Shown here: piece by piece, positions 43,077 through 52,377 of the stretch | Layout of the letters: each line of letters begins with the position of its first letter | Position numbering within the stretch: the stretch's first letter is position 1 | DNA from: Paraburkholderia kirstenboschensis | Lineage (GTDB): Bacteria; Pseudomonadota; Gammaproteobacteria; Burkholderiales; Burkholderiaceae | Length of the DNA: 64,000 bases | Assembly: GCF_904848585.1 (NCBI RefSeq) | Contig: NZ_CAJHCR010000002.1 | Span: forward strand, 124,001-188,000 | Direction: 5' to 3' | Position numbers and translations under genes: made by a program | Notes under the pieces: model-generated | What the model saw: the letters and a program-made list of their open reading frames with translations, nothing else | Told to the model about the DNA's origin: nothing | Database searches by the model: none

Positions 43077-43883
43077 TCAAGTGCCGCGAAACACCGGCTT
43101 GCGCTTGCCATGAAACGCCTCCACGCCTTCGCGGAAATCGTCGGACGTGCGCAAGCGGCTATAACAATGTCCTTCCAGTTCGATTGCGATCGACAGCGGC
43201 GCGTCCTCGGTATCGTTGAGCAGCTTCTTCGCGGTTCGCTGCGCGAGCGGCGAGAACGCACGCAGTTCGTCGACGAGCGCGTCGGTGGCCGCTTCCAGTT
43301 GCGCGTCGGCCACGCACTCGACCGCGATGCCCCACTCGTATGCCTGTTTGCCCGGAATGCGGCGCGAACGCATCACAATGTCCTTGGTGCGGCCGACGCC
43401 GACCATCTGCTGCAAGCGGGCCGAGCCGCCCGAGCCTGGAATCTGTCCGAGCTTCTGTTCGGGCAGCGCATAGAAAGTGGTGTCGGTTGCTATCCGGAAG
43501 TCGCATGCGAGCGACAACTCGAAGCCCACGCCGAAGCAGAAGCCGCGATTGGCGGCGATCACAGGCTTCGAGCAGCGGGCCGGCGCGGCGATATTCCACG
43601 CGAGCTTCGACACATGTTCCGGCGACGCTTCCAGGAAGCCCTTGATGTCGCCGCCGCTCGAAAAATGCTCGCCCTTCGCGCGCACCACGATCACGCGCAC
43701 GCGCTCGTCTTCGTCGAGTGCCTCGAAGGCTGCGCGCAACTGATCGCGCGCATGCATCGAAATTACGTTGAACGGCGGCCGGTGCAGAACGATGTCGGCG
43801 CGCTCGCGTTCGGCGTCGATCTCGATCGAAAAGCCGTCGAGGTCTTGCAGCAGGCTCTGGCCGCGGTGGGTCAGCTCGGTCAT
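43077..43883 (-). CDS. hmfE: Enoyl-CoA hydratase-family 2-oxoglutaroyl-CoA hydrolase
   Basis: Crotonase-fold enzyme of 268 residues. The oxyanion-hole segments are GEHFSSGGDIKGFL and NRGFCFGVGFELSLACDFRIA. In the furoate pathway HmfE hydrolyses 2-oxoglutaroyl-CoA, giving 2-oxoglutarate that enters the TCA cycle. AAGGAG overlaps the end of hmfD and sits eight bases before the ATG at 43883, which I take as the start in preference to a GTG three codons earlier. The stop of hmfD is five bases upstream. The role rests on the cluster; the family alone would allow hydratase or isomerase activity. Confidence 0.8.
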   Translation of the reverse strand: MTELTHRGQSLLQDLDGFSIEIDAERERADIVLHRPPFNVISMHARDQLRAAFEALDEDERVRVIVVRAKGEHFSSGGDIKGFLEASPEHVSKLAWNIAAPARCSKPVIAANRGFCFGVGFELSLACDFRIATDTTFYALPEQKLGQIPGSGGSARLQQMVGVGRTKDIVMRSRRIPGKQAYEWGIAVECVADAQLEAATDALVDELRAFSPLAQRTAKKLLNDTEDAPLSIAIELEGHCYSRLRTSDDFREGVEAFHGKRKPVFRGT

Positions 43884-43888
43884 GAGAT

Positions 43889-45481
43889 TCACTCCTTGTT
43901 GATTTCAGTTTGCTTCTGAATGGTTTCGTTGCCGCTCTCGCAGCCGCTCTCGTCTTTCAGGTATTCACCCGCGGACAGCTTGCGGCGCAAAATCTTGCCG
44001 ACCGGCGACTTCGGTATGTCGTCGACGAACACGTATTCGCGCGGACGCTTGAAGTTGACGAGGTCGGAGGTGCGGCAGTACGCATCGAGCGTTTCGGCGT
44101 CGACGTATTCACGCCGTTTGATGAAGGCCACCACGCGCTGGCCCCAGCGTTCATCCTTCACGCCGGCCACCGCGACGTCGTCCACGGCCGGATGCAGCGA
44201 GAGCACCGACTCGATATCGACCGGGGAAATGTTCTCGCCGCCGCTGATGATCATGTCGTCGACGCGGCCGGACACGTACAGATCGCCATCGCTGTCGATA
44301 AAGCCGGTGTCGCCCGTGAAGTACCAGCCGTTGCGCAACGATTTCGCGTTCGCATCCGGCCGGTTCCAGTAGCCTTCGAACGCTTCGTCGCCCAGCAGGT
44401 CCACGATGATCTGGCCTTCTTCGCCGACGTCCGCGAAATCGTCAGGCGTGCCGGCGTCGAGCTTCACTACCCGCAGACGTGTGTTGATGCCCGCGCGCCC
44501 CGCGCTGCCCGGCTTCTTTGTCGCGTCCTGGTCGATACTGAATGTGTAGACCTCCGACGAGCCGTAGTGATTGACGAACAGTTCCGGTTCGAACGCCGCC
44601 GAGAGCCGCTTGAGCAAACCATCGTTCATCGGCGCGCCGGCAAAGCCGAGCTTGGTCACCGTGGAAGTATCCGTCGACGCAAACGCAGGGTCGCCAAGCA
44701 GATCGTGATAAAGCGTCGGCACGAGATACAGACACGTGACCTTGTGCCGCGCAATGGCTTCGAGCGCGAAACCCGCATTCCAGCGGCGCGCGCAAACGAA
44801 CGTGCCGTCCACGAGCGCCATGGCGAGAAGCGAGCGCACGCCCATCGTGTGATAAAGCGGCATCACGCCGAGCGTGCATTCGCCATGACGGTAGAGGTTC
44901 TGAGCGACATGCGCGAGCGCGGCCGCGCGTTCTTGCCGGTGACGCCGCGGCACGCCCTTCGCCTTGCCTGTCGTACCCGACGTGTAGAGGATCAGCGAAT
45001 AATCGTCCGCGTTGGCATGCGCATCCGCGTCGGAATTCGCACGGCCGGCACCCTCTGTGAGCAAGCTGTCGAAGCCCGCGCTGCGCCCAGGCGCAAGGTC
45101 GAGTCCGATGCGCGGCACGCGTTGTGCCGCGGGACTTTGCATCACCGCCTCGGCGCATACCGGCTCGTAGACGATTGCCTTCGCGCCCGCGTCGATCACG
45201 CAGTAATCGAGCTCTTCGGGTTTTGCGCGCCAGTTCAACGGCACGATCACGATGCCCGCAAACTGACACGCCCAGTGCAGCGTCGCCATCTCCCAGCGGT
45301 TTTGCAGCACCGCAAGCAAGCGGTCGCCGTGCGCGAGGCCGAGCCCACGCAGACCGTCGGCCACATTCACGATGATGCGGTGCCACTCTGCATACGTGAG
45401 CGCAAGCTCGCCGTCGACGAGCGCCAACGCGTTGGGGCTGCGCTCCACGCTTTGCAAAAAAGTACGCCCGAGGTCAAGCAT
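43889..45481 (-). CDS. hmfD: 2-Furoyl-CoA synthetase (acyl-CoA ligase)
   Basis: ANL-superfamily AMP-forming ligase of 530 residues. Motif A3 is LILYTSGTTGKAKGVPRRH, YGSSEVYTF is A5, YFTGDTGFIDSDGDLYVSGRVDDMI is A7-A8, and PKSPVGKILRRKL holds the A10 lysine. Expected reaction: 2-furoate + CoA + ATP to furoyl-CoA. The chosen ATG at 45481 overlaps the end of hmfC by eight bases. The domain order is complete, so the protein should be active. Confidence 0.84.
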   Translation of the reverse strand: MLDLGRTFLQSVERSPNALALVDGELALTYAEWHRIIVNVADGLRGLGLAHGDRLLAVLQNRWEMATLHWACQFAGIVIVPLNWRAKPEELDYCVIDAGAKAIVYEPVCAEAVMQSPAAQRVPRIGLDLAPGRSAGFDSLLTEGAGRANSDADAHANADDYSLILYTSGTTGKAKGVPRRHRQERAAALAHVAQNLYRHGECTLGVMPLYHTMGVRSLLAMALVDGTFVCARRWNAGFALEAIARHKVTCLYLVPTLYHDLLGDPAFASTDTSTVTKLGFAGAPMNDGLLKRLSAAFEPELFVNHYGSSEVYTFSIDQDATKKPGSAGRAGINTRLRVVKLDAGTPDDFADVGEEGQIIVDLLGDEAFEGYWNRPDANAKSLRNGWYFTGDTGFIDSDGDLYVSGRVDDMIISGGENISPVDIESVLSLHPAVDDVAVAGVKDERWGQRVVAFIKRREYVDAETLDAYCRTSDLVNFKRPREYVFVDDIPKSPVGKILRRKLSAGEYLKDESGCESGNETIQKQTEINKE

Positions 45482-46043
45482 GGCTCGCCTCCAGTGCTTC
45501 GCCCGTCTCATTGCGATGCCGGCGGCGCGCGGCCACATCGAGCACGGCCGCAACGATCGGCGTATAGCCCGTACAGCGGCACAAGTGGCCGGACAGCATC
45601 TCGCGCACCTGCGCTTCGCTAGGATCGGGCACGCGTTGCAGATAGTCGGCGCACGACATCAGGATGCCCGCCGTGCAGAAGCCGCATTGCAATGCGTGAT
45701 GGCGTTGAAACGCCTCCTGCAGATCCCCGAGCACCATCTCCGGCGCCAGGCCTTCGACAGTGTCGATGCGCTGCCCTTGCGCCTGCACGGCCAGCATCAG
45801 ACAGGAACGCGCGGCAACGCCGCCCACCTGAACGGTGCATGCACCGCACACGCCGTGCTCGCAGCCCACGTGCGTGCCCGTCGCGCCCAGTTCATGACGG
45901 ATGAAATCCGACAGCAGTTCGCGCGGTTCGCAATAAGCGCTGCGTTCGCGGCCGTTGAACGTCAGCGTCACGCACTGACGTTCGTCACGTCGCACGACTT
46001 GCGGCGGCCCTTCGGCCGTTTTTCCATTGGATGTATTGCTCAC
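45474..46043 (-). CDS. hmfC: Furoyl-CoA dehydrogenase 2Fe-2S subunit
   Basis: A 189-residue [2Fe-2S] protein of the xanthine dehydrogenase small-subunit type. The plant-type cluster is bound by CEHGVCGAC (C61, C66, C69) and C81; the second cluster by CGFC (C120, C123) and CRC (C155, C157). The start is a GTG at 46043, preceded by GAGGAGG and overlapping the hmfB stop (GTGA). It passes electrons between the molybdenum site in HmfA and FAD in HmfB during hydroxylation of furoyl-CoA. Confidence 0.88.
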   Translation of the reverse strand: MSNTSNGKTAEGPPQVVRRDERQCVTLTFNGRERSAYCEPRELLSDFIRHELGATGTHVGCEHGVCGACTVQVGGVAARSCLMLAVQAQGQRIDTVEGLAPEMVLGDLQEAFQRHHALQCGFCTAGILMSCADYLQRVPDPSEAQVREMLSGHLCRCTGYTPIVAAVLDVAARRRHRNETGEALEASHA

Positions 46044-46861
46044 TTTGCCTCCTCGATCACGCGCCATCCGAGTTGCCGGACCAGATGCCGGCGATAGCTC
46101 GCACTGATATGCGCGTTGTCCTGCGCGCCCAGCTTCCAGCTCAAATCGTTCAACGCCCCGCGCAAATCGTCGCCGGACAGATGCGGCCATTGTTCGACCA
46201 CCGGCCGGTCCGCCACGCCGCCCACGGCGAGACGGATCGCATCGTCGGTGACCACCGCGGCGCACGCGACAATCGCGAAATCGCCATGACGTGCCGAGAA
46301 TTCCGCGAAGCCATAACGCTCGCCTTCACGCTTTAGCGGGAAACGCACGGCTTCGACGAGTTCGTCGGGCTCGCGGGCGGTCATCAACATGCCCTGAAAA
46401 AACGCGTCAGCGGGCAGCACGCGTGGCTTCTTTTTCGAGCGCAGCATCACGTCGCCGCCGAGCGCGCTCAGCACGAGCGGCAGTTCGGCGCTCGGATCGG
46501 CATGCGCGATCGAGCCGCACACGGTGCCGCGGTTGCGAATCTGAAAGTGCGAGATGTGCGGAAAAGCCATCGCGAGCAACGGCACTTCATCGCGCAGCGA
46601 CGCGCGCCATTCGACGCTGCCTTGCGTCGCTGCCGCGCCCACTGTCAACGAACCGGCCTTGCGGTCGACGCGCACCGCCTCCAGTTCGCCGGTGCGCGAA
46701 ATGTCGATCAGCATCCGCGGTTGCGCGAGCCGCATGTTCAGCACGGCCATCAGCGATTGGCCGCCGGCGAGCACGCGTGCGTCTTCGCCGTGTTCCGCCA
46801 GTGCGTCGAGCGCATGCTGCGCGGTCATCGCGCGCAGGTAATCGAACGGCGCGGGTTTCAT
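46040..46861 (-). CDS. hmfB: Furoyl-CoA dehydrogenase FAD subunit
   Basis: A 273-residue FAD-binding subunit of the molybdenum hydroxylase (CoxM-like). VLAGGQSLMAVLNMRLAQP and RNRGTVCGSIAHADPSAELP are the two FAD-contact motifs. The ATG at 46861 follows AGGAG and overlaps the end of hmfA by ATGA. Together with HmfA and HmfC it would form the furoyl-CoA dehydrogenase that makes 5-hydroxy-2-furoyl-CoA. Confidence 0.88.
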   Translation of the reverse strand: MKPAPFDYLRAMTAQHALDALAEHGEDARVLAGGQSLMAVLNMRLAQPRMLIDISRTGELEAVRVDRKAGSLTVGAAATQGSVEWRASLRDEVPLLAMAFPHISHFQIRNRGTVCGSIAHADPSAELPLVLSALGGDVMLRSKKKPRVLPADAFFQGMLMTAREPDELVEAVRFPLKREGERYGFAEFSARHGDFAIVACAAVVTDDAIRLAVGGVADRPVVEQWPHLSGDDLRGALNDLSWKLGAQDNAHISASYRRHLVRQLGWRVIEEAK

Positions 46862-49800
46862 CGGTGTCTCCTGAAGCGGGCCAACAAGCGCGACAGCCAC
46901 GAACCGCCGCCCTCACCGGAACTGTGGGCCGACGCGTCGAGCGGCTTGCCCGCGGCCTGGCGTCCCAACGATTCGAACAGTTGACGCAACACGACTTTTG
47001 CCGCGCCTTCCAGCATGCGCGCGCCGACCGCCGCGACTTTGCCCGAGACCTGCGCCTCGTAGTCGTACGAAAGACGCGTGCCGTTCGCGATCGGCGTCAG
47101 TTCGACAAGACCGCTGCCGCGCGCGCTGCCGAGCGACGAAATGCCCGCGCCTGCAAGGCGCAAACGGTGCGGTGCGTCGATCTCCGACAGACCGATCTTC
47201 GCTTCGAACCGCGCCTTGATCATGCCGACGCCCACCGTCACGTCCGCGCGATACTGATTCGGACCTTCGGTTTCAAGCGCGTGGCAGCCGGGAATCACCT
47301 TCGCGAGCGCGTTCGGATCGAGCAGCACGGCAAACACGGCTTCGGGCGTCGCGGGCAGATCCACACTGCCTTGCGCGGTCAGCGCCTTGCCGCCGCCGGA
47401 CATCGCCGGGTTCTTCGGCGCGGGCGCTTCGCGCAACTCGGGGCGCGAGGGCTCGGGGTCGTCTATGCCGATCAGCCCCATTACTTTCGACGGCGTGAGC
47501 GGCAAACGGATGTCGTCGACGCCGAGCGCATCGGCCACCGCATTCGCGATGCAAGGCGGCGTGCTCATGTTGTTGCCCTCGCCGAGTCCCTTCGCGCCGA
47601 GCGGCGTGAACGGCGACGGTGTTTCCAGATGCACGATCACCGGATCAGGCACCTCGCACGCGGTCGGCATCAGATAGTCGGCAAGCGTGCCCGACTGGAA
47701 GCTGCCGTCCGCGCCGTAGCGGAACTCTTCCATCAGCGCCGCGCCGAGTCCTTGCGCGAACGCGCCGCGAATCTGGCCGTCGGCGAGCGCGGGATTGAGC
47801 AACGTGCCGGCGTCGTGCGCGGTCACATAACGGTCGATGCGCACGCGGCCCGTTGCGCGATCCACTTCGACACCGCACATGTCGAACACAAAACCATAGG
47901 CAGCAGAAGTATTGACGCGGTCGTTCTCATCGGGCGCCGCCATGTTCGGCGGATTCCAGAACACCGTCTCGCGCAAACCGGGCTCCTCGCCTTCGGGCAG
48001 CAGCGCGGGCGCCCAATGCGGCGCATTCGCGGCGACCCGGCCGAACGGTTGCGCGCGATCCTCCGCGCCTTGCGCGAAGATGCGACCGCCTTCGAAGCAG
48101 ACATCTTGCGGCGCACAGTTGAGCTGCTTCGACACGATGCGCGCGATCTTTTCGCGCACGCGCACGGCGGCAAGATGCACGGTGCCTGCGACCGCGCCCG
48201 CAAAGCGGCTCGAATAATTGCCCGCCGCGACCGACCAGGCGTCCTTGTGCGTATCGAACTCGACGTTGACGGCCACCTCGTGCGGCGAGATGCCGAGCAC
48301 GTCGGCCACCACCTGCGCGCATACCGTCATGTGGCCCTGGCCCGCAGGCGTCGATGCAATCGTGACGACCACGCCGCCGAGCAGATCCACACTGACCGTC
48401 GCGCTTGCGATCGCGCCGCTTTTCGGACCGGCCTTGCGGCGCGCCTCGGCGGGCATCGCGGTCGTGATGTAGCCCATGTTCGACACCGACGGCTCGACGA
48501 TCGCCGAGAAGCCGATGCCATACAAGCGCCCTTCGTTACGTGCGGCCTCACGACGCGCACGCAGTTCGTCGTAGCCGCCTTCGTCGAGCGCGCAGCGCAA
48601 CGCTTCCTGATAGTTGCCGGAATCGAGCAGCGCGCCTGCCGCAGCGCGATACGGGAACGCATCGGCGCGCACGAAGTTGCGGCGATACACGTCGAGCACG
48701 TCGAGCCCGAGTTCGATCGCGATGCGCTGTACCAGCCGTTCAAGCGCGAAGTACACCTGCGGTCCGCCGAAGCCTCGCACGAGTCCGGTGGGCGTCTTGC
48801 TGGTCAGCACGACGCGGTTGCGCACGAGCAGATTGTCGATCGCGTAGGCACCCGTGAGACACCCATGCATGCGATAGAACGTTGCGGGTTCCGGCGCGCG
48901 CAAGTATGCGCCGGTGTCTTCAAGCTGATCGTAGGAAAGCGCGGTGATGCGGCCGTCGTTTTCGACCGCCGCTTCGATCGTGGAAAGGCGCGCTGTCGCG
49001 GACGTCGCCGCACTCAAATGCTCGAGCCGGTCCTCGACCCATTTGACCGGCGCACCGGCTTTGCGTGACGCGAGGCACATCAGCACCACATACGGAAACA
49101 CCGCCTGCTTCACGCCGAAGCTTCCGCCCGAATCGCGCGGCGCCTTGTGACGCAGACGATTCGCCGGCACGTTCAGCGCCATCGCCATGACCGCGTGCAG
49201 CGAGAACGGTCCCATGAAATTCGACGTGACGTCATAACCTTCGTCGCCCGGCAGATACTCGGCAATCACCACGCCGCACTCGATCGGCGCACACGTGTTG
49301 CGCGGATAGTGCGCGACCAGTTTCACGCGATGCGGCGCTTTTTCGAACGCCGCTTCCGGCTCGCCATAACGGAAATGCCGGTCGCTGATCACGTTGCTGC
49401 CCACCTTCTCGTGCAGCACCGCAGCGTTATTCCCGACAGCTTCCTCGATCGACGTGACAGCCTCCAGCGTCGCGTACTCGACCTTGATCAGATCGAGCGC
49501 ATCCTCAGCGATAGCGCGAGATTCGGCCATCACGACCGCAACTGGTTCGCCGACATAACGGACGCGGTCCATCGCGAGCGCCCACTGCTCCATCGGCGAT
49601 TTGACGCCGACCACGAACGGGCGCGACCATGCGCGCAGATCGTCACGTGTGAGAATCGCGCGCACGCCACGCAGTTGCGACGCCGCTTGCGTGTCGATTG
49701 CAAGCAGTTCGGCATGCGCATGCGGCGAGCGCAAGACCGCCGCGTGCAGCGTCCCGGGACGCACGCCGATATCGTCGCCATAACGGCCGCGGCCCGCGAG

Positions 49801-49923
49801 AATCGCCGGATCTTCGAGACGCTGCATCGGGCGCCCTACGTGACGCTCGGCGCCTTTCGCGGGTTCGGCCTCGCGTTCGCGCGTAGCCGCGTCGGCTGTA
49901 TTGAGCAGATCGCGCTGGTTCAT
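46858..49923 (-). CDS. hmfA: Furoyl-CoA dehydrogenase molybdenum subunit fused to a CoxG-like domain
   Basis: A 1021-residue protein. Residues 30-790 are the molybdopterin-binding large subunit of the xanthine dehydrogenase family (GRPMQRLEDPAILAGRGRYGDD at the start, HKAPRDSGGSFGVKQAVFPY, TPTGLVRGFGGPQVYFALERL, and GAKGLGEGNN with the glutamate near the active site). A Pro-rich linker leads to a CoxG/SRPBCC domain at about 840-990 (GSVDLPATPEAVFAVLLDPNALAKVIPGCHAL), then a basic tail. In most organisms CoxG is separate, so this is a fusion that may assist cofactor insertion or membrane contact. It is the largest gene of the cluster and overlaps both neighbours by four bases. Confidence 0.87.
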   Translation of the reverse strand: MNQRDLLNTADAATREREAEPAKGAERHVGRPMQRLEDPAILAGRGRYGDDIGVRPGTLHAAVLRSPHAHAELLAIDTQAASQLRGVRAILTRDDLRAWSRPFVVGVKSPMEQWALAMDRVRYVGEPVAVVMAESRAIAEDALDLIKVEYATLEAVTSIEEAVGNNAAVLHEKVGSNVISDRHFRYGEPEAAFEKAPHRVKLVAHYPRNTCAPIECGVVIAEYLPGDEGYDVTSNFMGPFSLHAVMAMALNVPANRLRHKAPRDSGGSFGVKQAVFPYVVLMCLASRKAGAPVKWVEDRLEHLSAATSATARLSTIEAAVENDGRITALSYDQLEDTGAYLRAPEPATFYRMHGCLTGAYAIDNLLVRNRVVLTSKTPTGLVRGFGGPQVYFALERLVQRIAIELGLDVLDVYRRNFVRADAFPYRAAAGALLDSGNYQEALRCALDEGGYDELRARREAARNEGRLYGIGFSAIVEPSVSNMGYITTAMPAEARRKAGPKSGAIASATVSVDLLGGVVVTIASTPAGQGHMTVCAQVVADVLGISPHEVAVNVEFDTHKDAWSVAAGNYSSRFAGAVAGTVHLAAVRVREKIARIVSKQLNCAPQDVCFEGGRIFAQGAEDRAQPFGRVAANAPHWAPALLPEGEEPGLRETVFWNPPNMAAPDENDRVNTSAAYGFVFDMCGVEVDRATGRVRIDRYVTAHDAGTLLNPALADGQIRGAFAQGLGAALMEEFRYGADGSFQSGTLADYLMPTACEVPDPVIVHLETPSPFTPLGAKGLGEGNNMSTPPCIANAVADALGVDDIRLPLTPSKVMGLIGIDDPEPSRPELREAPAPKNPAMSGGGKALTAQGSVDLPATPEAVFAVLLDPNALAKVIPGCHALETEGPNQYRADVTVGVGMIKARFEAKIGLSEIDAPHRLRLAGAGISSLGSARGSGLVELTPIANGTRLSYDYEAQVSGKVAAVGARMLEGAAKVVLRQLFESLGRQAAGKPLDASAHSSGEGGGSWLSRLLARFRRHR

Positions 49924-50576
49924 TGCCCGCCTCCCGCTTGCCGTTGTGCGAATTCATCGGCCAAGCCGCTCCAGCGTTGGGCGATCTCGCCGTGCTCGAT
50001 ACCGAACAGATCGAGAATGCGCCCGACGGTGTGGTCGACTACGTCTTCGATGGTTTTCGGATGCGCGTAAAAGGCGGGCACCGGCGGCATCACGATGGCG
50101 CCCATCTCGGTCGCGTGAGTCATGTTGCGCAGATGCGCGAGATTCAACGGCGTTTCGCGCGCGACCAGCACGAGGCGGCGACGCTCCTTGAGCATCACGT
50201 CGGCGGCGCGGGTCAGCAGGTTGTCGGCAAAACCGTTCGCCACGCCCGCGAGTGTTTTCATCGAGCACGGCGCGATCACCATGCCGGCCGTAATGAACGA
50301 ACCGCTCGCCACGGCCGCGCCGATATCGCGCACGTTGTAGACCACGTCGGCCAGGCTCTCGAGGTCGCCGCGCGTCATGCCGAGTTCTTGCGCGGCCGTG
50401 ACCGCGCCCGATGCCGACACGATCAGATGCGTCTCGTGTGTGCCGAGACGACGCAATGCAGCGAGCAGACGCGCGCCGATCAGCGCGCCGCTAGCGCCTG
50501 AAATGCCGACGACGATGCGCTGCGCCTTAGCCGCGCGCAGGTCTTGCCGGGTGTTGTCGACCCTCGCTTCAGACAT
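49920..50576 (-). CDS. hmfG: UbiX-family flavin prenyltransferase
   Basis: A 218-residue UbiX/Pad1 protein. GISGASGALIGARLL binds FMN; VASGSFITAGMVIAPCSMKTLAGVANG and LVLVARETPLNLAHLRNM are the family signatures for the dimethylallyl-phosphate site. It supplies prenylated FMN to the UbiD-type decarboxylase encoded just upstream. Its ATG at 50576 lies inside the last codons of that gene (8-base overlap), and its stop overlaps hmfA by ATGA. Confidence 0.87.
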   Translation of the reverse strand: MSEARVDNTRQDLRAAKAQRIVVGISGASGALIGARLLAALRRLGTHETHLIVSASGAVTAAQELGMTRGDLESLADVVYNVRDIGAAVASGSFITAGMVIAPCSMKTLAGVANGFADNLLTRAADVMLKERRRLVLVARETPLNLAHLRNMTHATEMGAIVMPPVPAFYAHPKTIEDVVDHTVGRILDLFGIEHGEIAQRWSGLADEFAQRQAGGGQ

Positions 50577-52053
50577 GACCGTCACCGAGATAAGTGTCGA
50601 ACGCGGCGTTATCCGCCGCGACTAGCGCGTTCAGATCCACCGTGTCCTCTCCGGGAATCCGCACGCGCGTGAACACGTGCGATGCATAGGCCACCGGACG
50701 CGTCGCGTCGAGTCCCATCTTCGCGCTGATGCCCTGCAGATAAGCAGGTGCGTCCTCGGGCTGGCCGACGGTAGTCGACGGATCGAGTGGCGAGCCCTGC
50801 GCGCCTTCGATTACGACGAGATCGCGATCGGCCTGGAAGCGCGTGGCGATTGCCCATTCGATTTCGGCGGGATCGTGCACGTCCACGTCCGTATCGACCA
50901 CGACCACCTGCTTGATGTCGTAATGCGCGCCGAACGCGCACAGAATCACGTTCTTCGCCTCGCCCTCGCGCTTCTTCTCGAACTGCACCCACAGGTGATA
51001 ACGGCACACTCCGCCCACGGACAGGTGCACGTCCTTCACGTTCGGATGGCTGCGTTGCAGATGCGAGAGCAGCGTCGCCTCGCGGGGAATCGCGCCGAGC
51101 AGCAAATGCTCCATTTCGGCCGGCACGATCGTATGAAAGATGGGGTCTTTGCGATGCGTGACGGCGGTGACCTCGATCACCTCGCGTGCTTCCTGCGCGC
51201 TGTAGTACTTCGGAAACTCGCCGAACGGGCCTTCCATCTCTCGCACGTTCGGCAAGATGCGGCCCTCGATCACGATTTCAGCGAAAGCCGGTACATGTAC
51301 CCCGTTGCTCACGCATTGCGCGACCGGCAGCGGTGCGCCATGCAACGCGCCGGCGATCTCGAGTTCGTCGCAGTCGATCGGAGAAATAGCTTGCGACGCG
51401 AGCATCGTGAGCGGATCGACGCCTATCGCAACGGCCACGTCGAGCGCGTCGCCGGCCGCTTCCGCCGTTTTCTGGAATGCGTGAAGATGACGCGGCAACA
51501 GCAGGATCGCCATGCGGTCCGCGGCGTGCACCTGGATCCGGTTGATCGACACGTTCTGTACGCCGGTACGCGGATTGCGCGCAATCACGAGACCGGCGGT
51601 GATGTACGGGCCGTTGTCGTGTTCGCTATGCGTCGGAATCGGCAGTAGCGCGTGAAGGTCGATGTTCTTCGTATGCACGACCTGCTGGCACGGCGCTTCG
51701 TCGCGCGACACGAGACGAGATGCGAGCGGACGTTCGGCAGCGTCGCTAAAGCGAGCGAGCAATTGAGCTTCATCCACCCCCAGCGCTTCTGCGATCCACG
51801 CGCGCCGGGACATGAAGCCGCTCACCACCGGCACGCGGTGACCGCCTGCTCGCGTGAAGAAAGCCGCCTGCGTGCCGTCGAGGCGTTTGGCAATCGCCGC
51901 CAGCTCGTGTTCCAGCGCGACCGGTTGATCGATGGTCGCGAGGCGTCCGCTGCGCGCGAGATGCGCGAGCCAGTCGCGCAAAGCGAGCGCTCCGCCTTTG
52001 CGGGCCCAGCTGAAATGTGAGGTGTCGTGCGGCGCGGCTTCGCGTGTGTTCAT
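50569..52053 (-). CDS. hmfF: UbiD-family decarboxylase, 2,5-furandicarboxylate type
   Basis: A 494-residue prenyl-FMN-dependent decarboxylase. Family motifs include NRIQVHAADRMAI (substrate and metal region) and EGPFGEFPKYYSAQE (catalytic glutamates). In the HMF pathway HmfF removes one carboxyl group from 2,5-furandicarboxylate to give 2-furoate. The ATG at 52053 with GGAG six bases upstream is preferred over the ATG at 52065. It is the first gene of the operon and faces a LysR gene across 324 bases. Activity on a related aromatic acid cannot be excluded from sequence alone. Confidence 0.85.
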   Translation of the reverse strand: MNTREAAPHDTSHFSWARKGGALALRDWLAHLARSGRLATIDQPVALEHELAAIAKRLDGTQAAFFTRAGGHRVPVVSGFMSRRAWIAEALGVDEAQLLARFSDAAERPLASRLVSRDEAPCQQVVHTKNIDLHALLPIPTHSEHDNGPYITAGLVIARNPRTGVQNVSINRIQVHAADRMAILLLPRHLHAFQKTAEAAGDALDVAVAIGVDPLTMLASQAISPIDCDELEIAGALHGAPLPVAQCVSNGVHVPAFAEIVIEGRILPNVREMEGPFGEFPKYYSAQEAREVIEVTAVTHRKDPIFHTIVPAEMEHLLLGAIPREATLLSHLQRSHPNVKDVHLSVGGVCRYHLWVQFEKKREGEAKNVILCAFGAHYDIKQVVVVDTDVDVHDPAEIEWAIATRFQADRDLVVIEGAQGSPLDPSTTVGQPEDAPAYLQGISAKMGLDATRPVAYASHVFTRVRIPGEDTVDLNALVAADNAAFDTYLGDGHV

Positions 52054-52377
52054 CTGCGTCTCCATCGGTGACTGGCTTCATGCCCCGCTTGAATTCCGCT
52101 TCATGTCGGAACGGAGCGCCAGTTGATGATGAAGCGTAACGAGATTGGCGTATAACTTCTAATATGGAATATTGATGCTTCGAATCATTCCCGATGATAT
52201 GAGTGTTAGCACCAATGACAGCCGTTTGTAGGCGGGTTATCAATTCAGCATCCGCATGTAACGGTACATGCACGAGTCCGGTCATCACTGTCGATGACAT
52301 ACCCCTCGGCCCGCAGCGTGTGTTCTGATAAGCCGCGCCCCGCTCATTATGTTCGCTGATGCTTTATTCATACCAAC
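52054..52377. promoter_or_regulatory. Divergent control region of the hmf operon and hmfR2
   Basis: This 324-base region holds no gene. It is markedly AT-richer than its surroundings. An inverted repeat AATAT-GGA-ATATT lies at 52161-52173, about 110 bases before hmfF, the sort of place where a LysR activator would bind. TTATAC (minus strand, near 52150) could be a -10 for hmfF. Both readings are from consensus only. Confidence 0.4.

Noticed and set aside
46291..49068. Plus-strand frame of 925 codons opposite hmfA
   Set aside because: Arg/Ala/His-rich shadow without motifs; hmfA is complete and overlaps its neighbours correctly.
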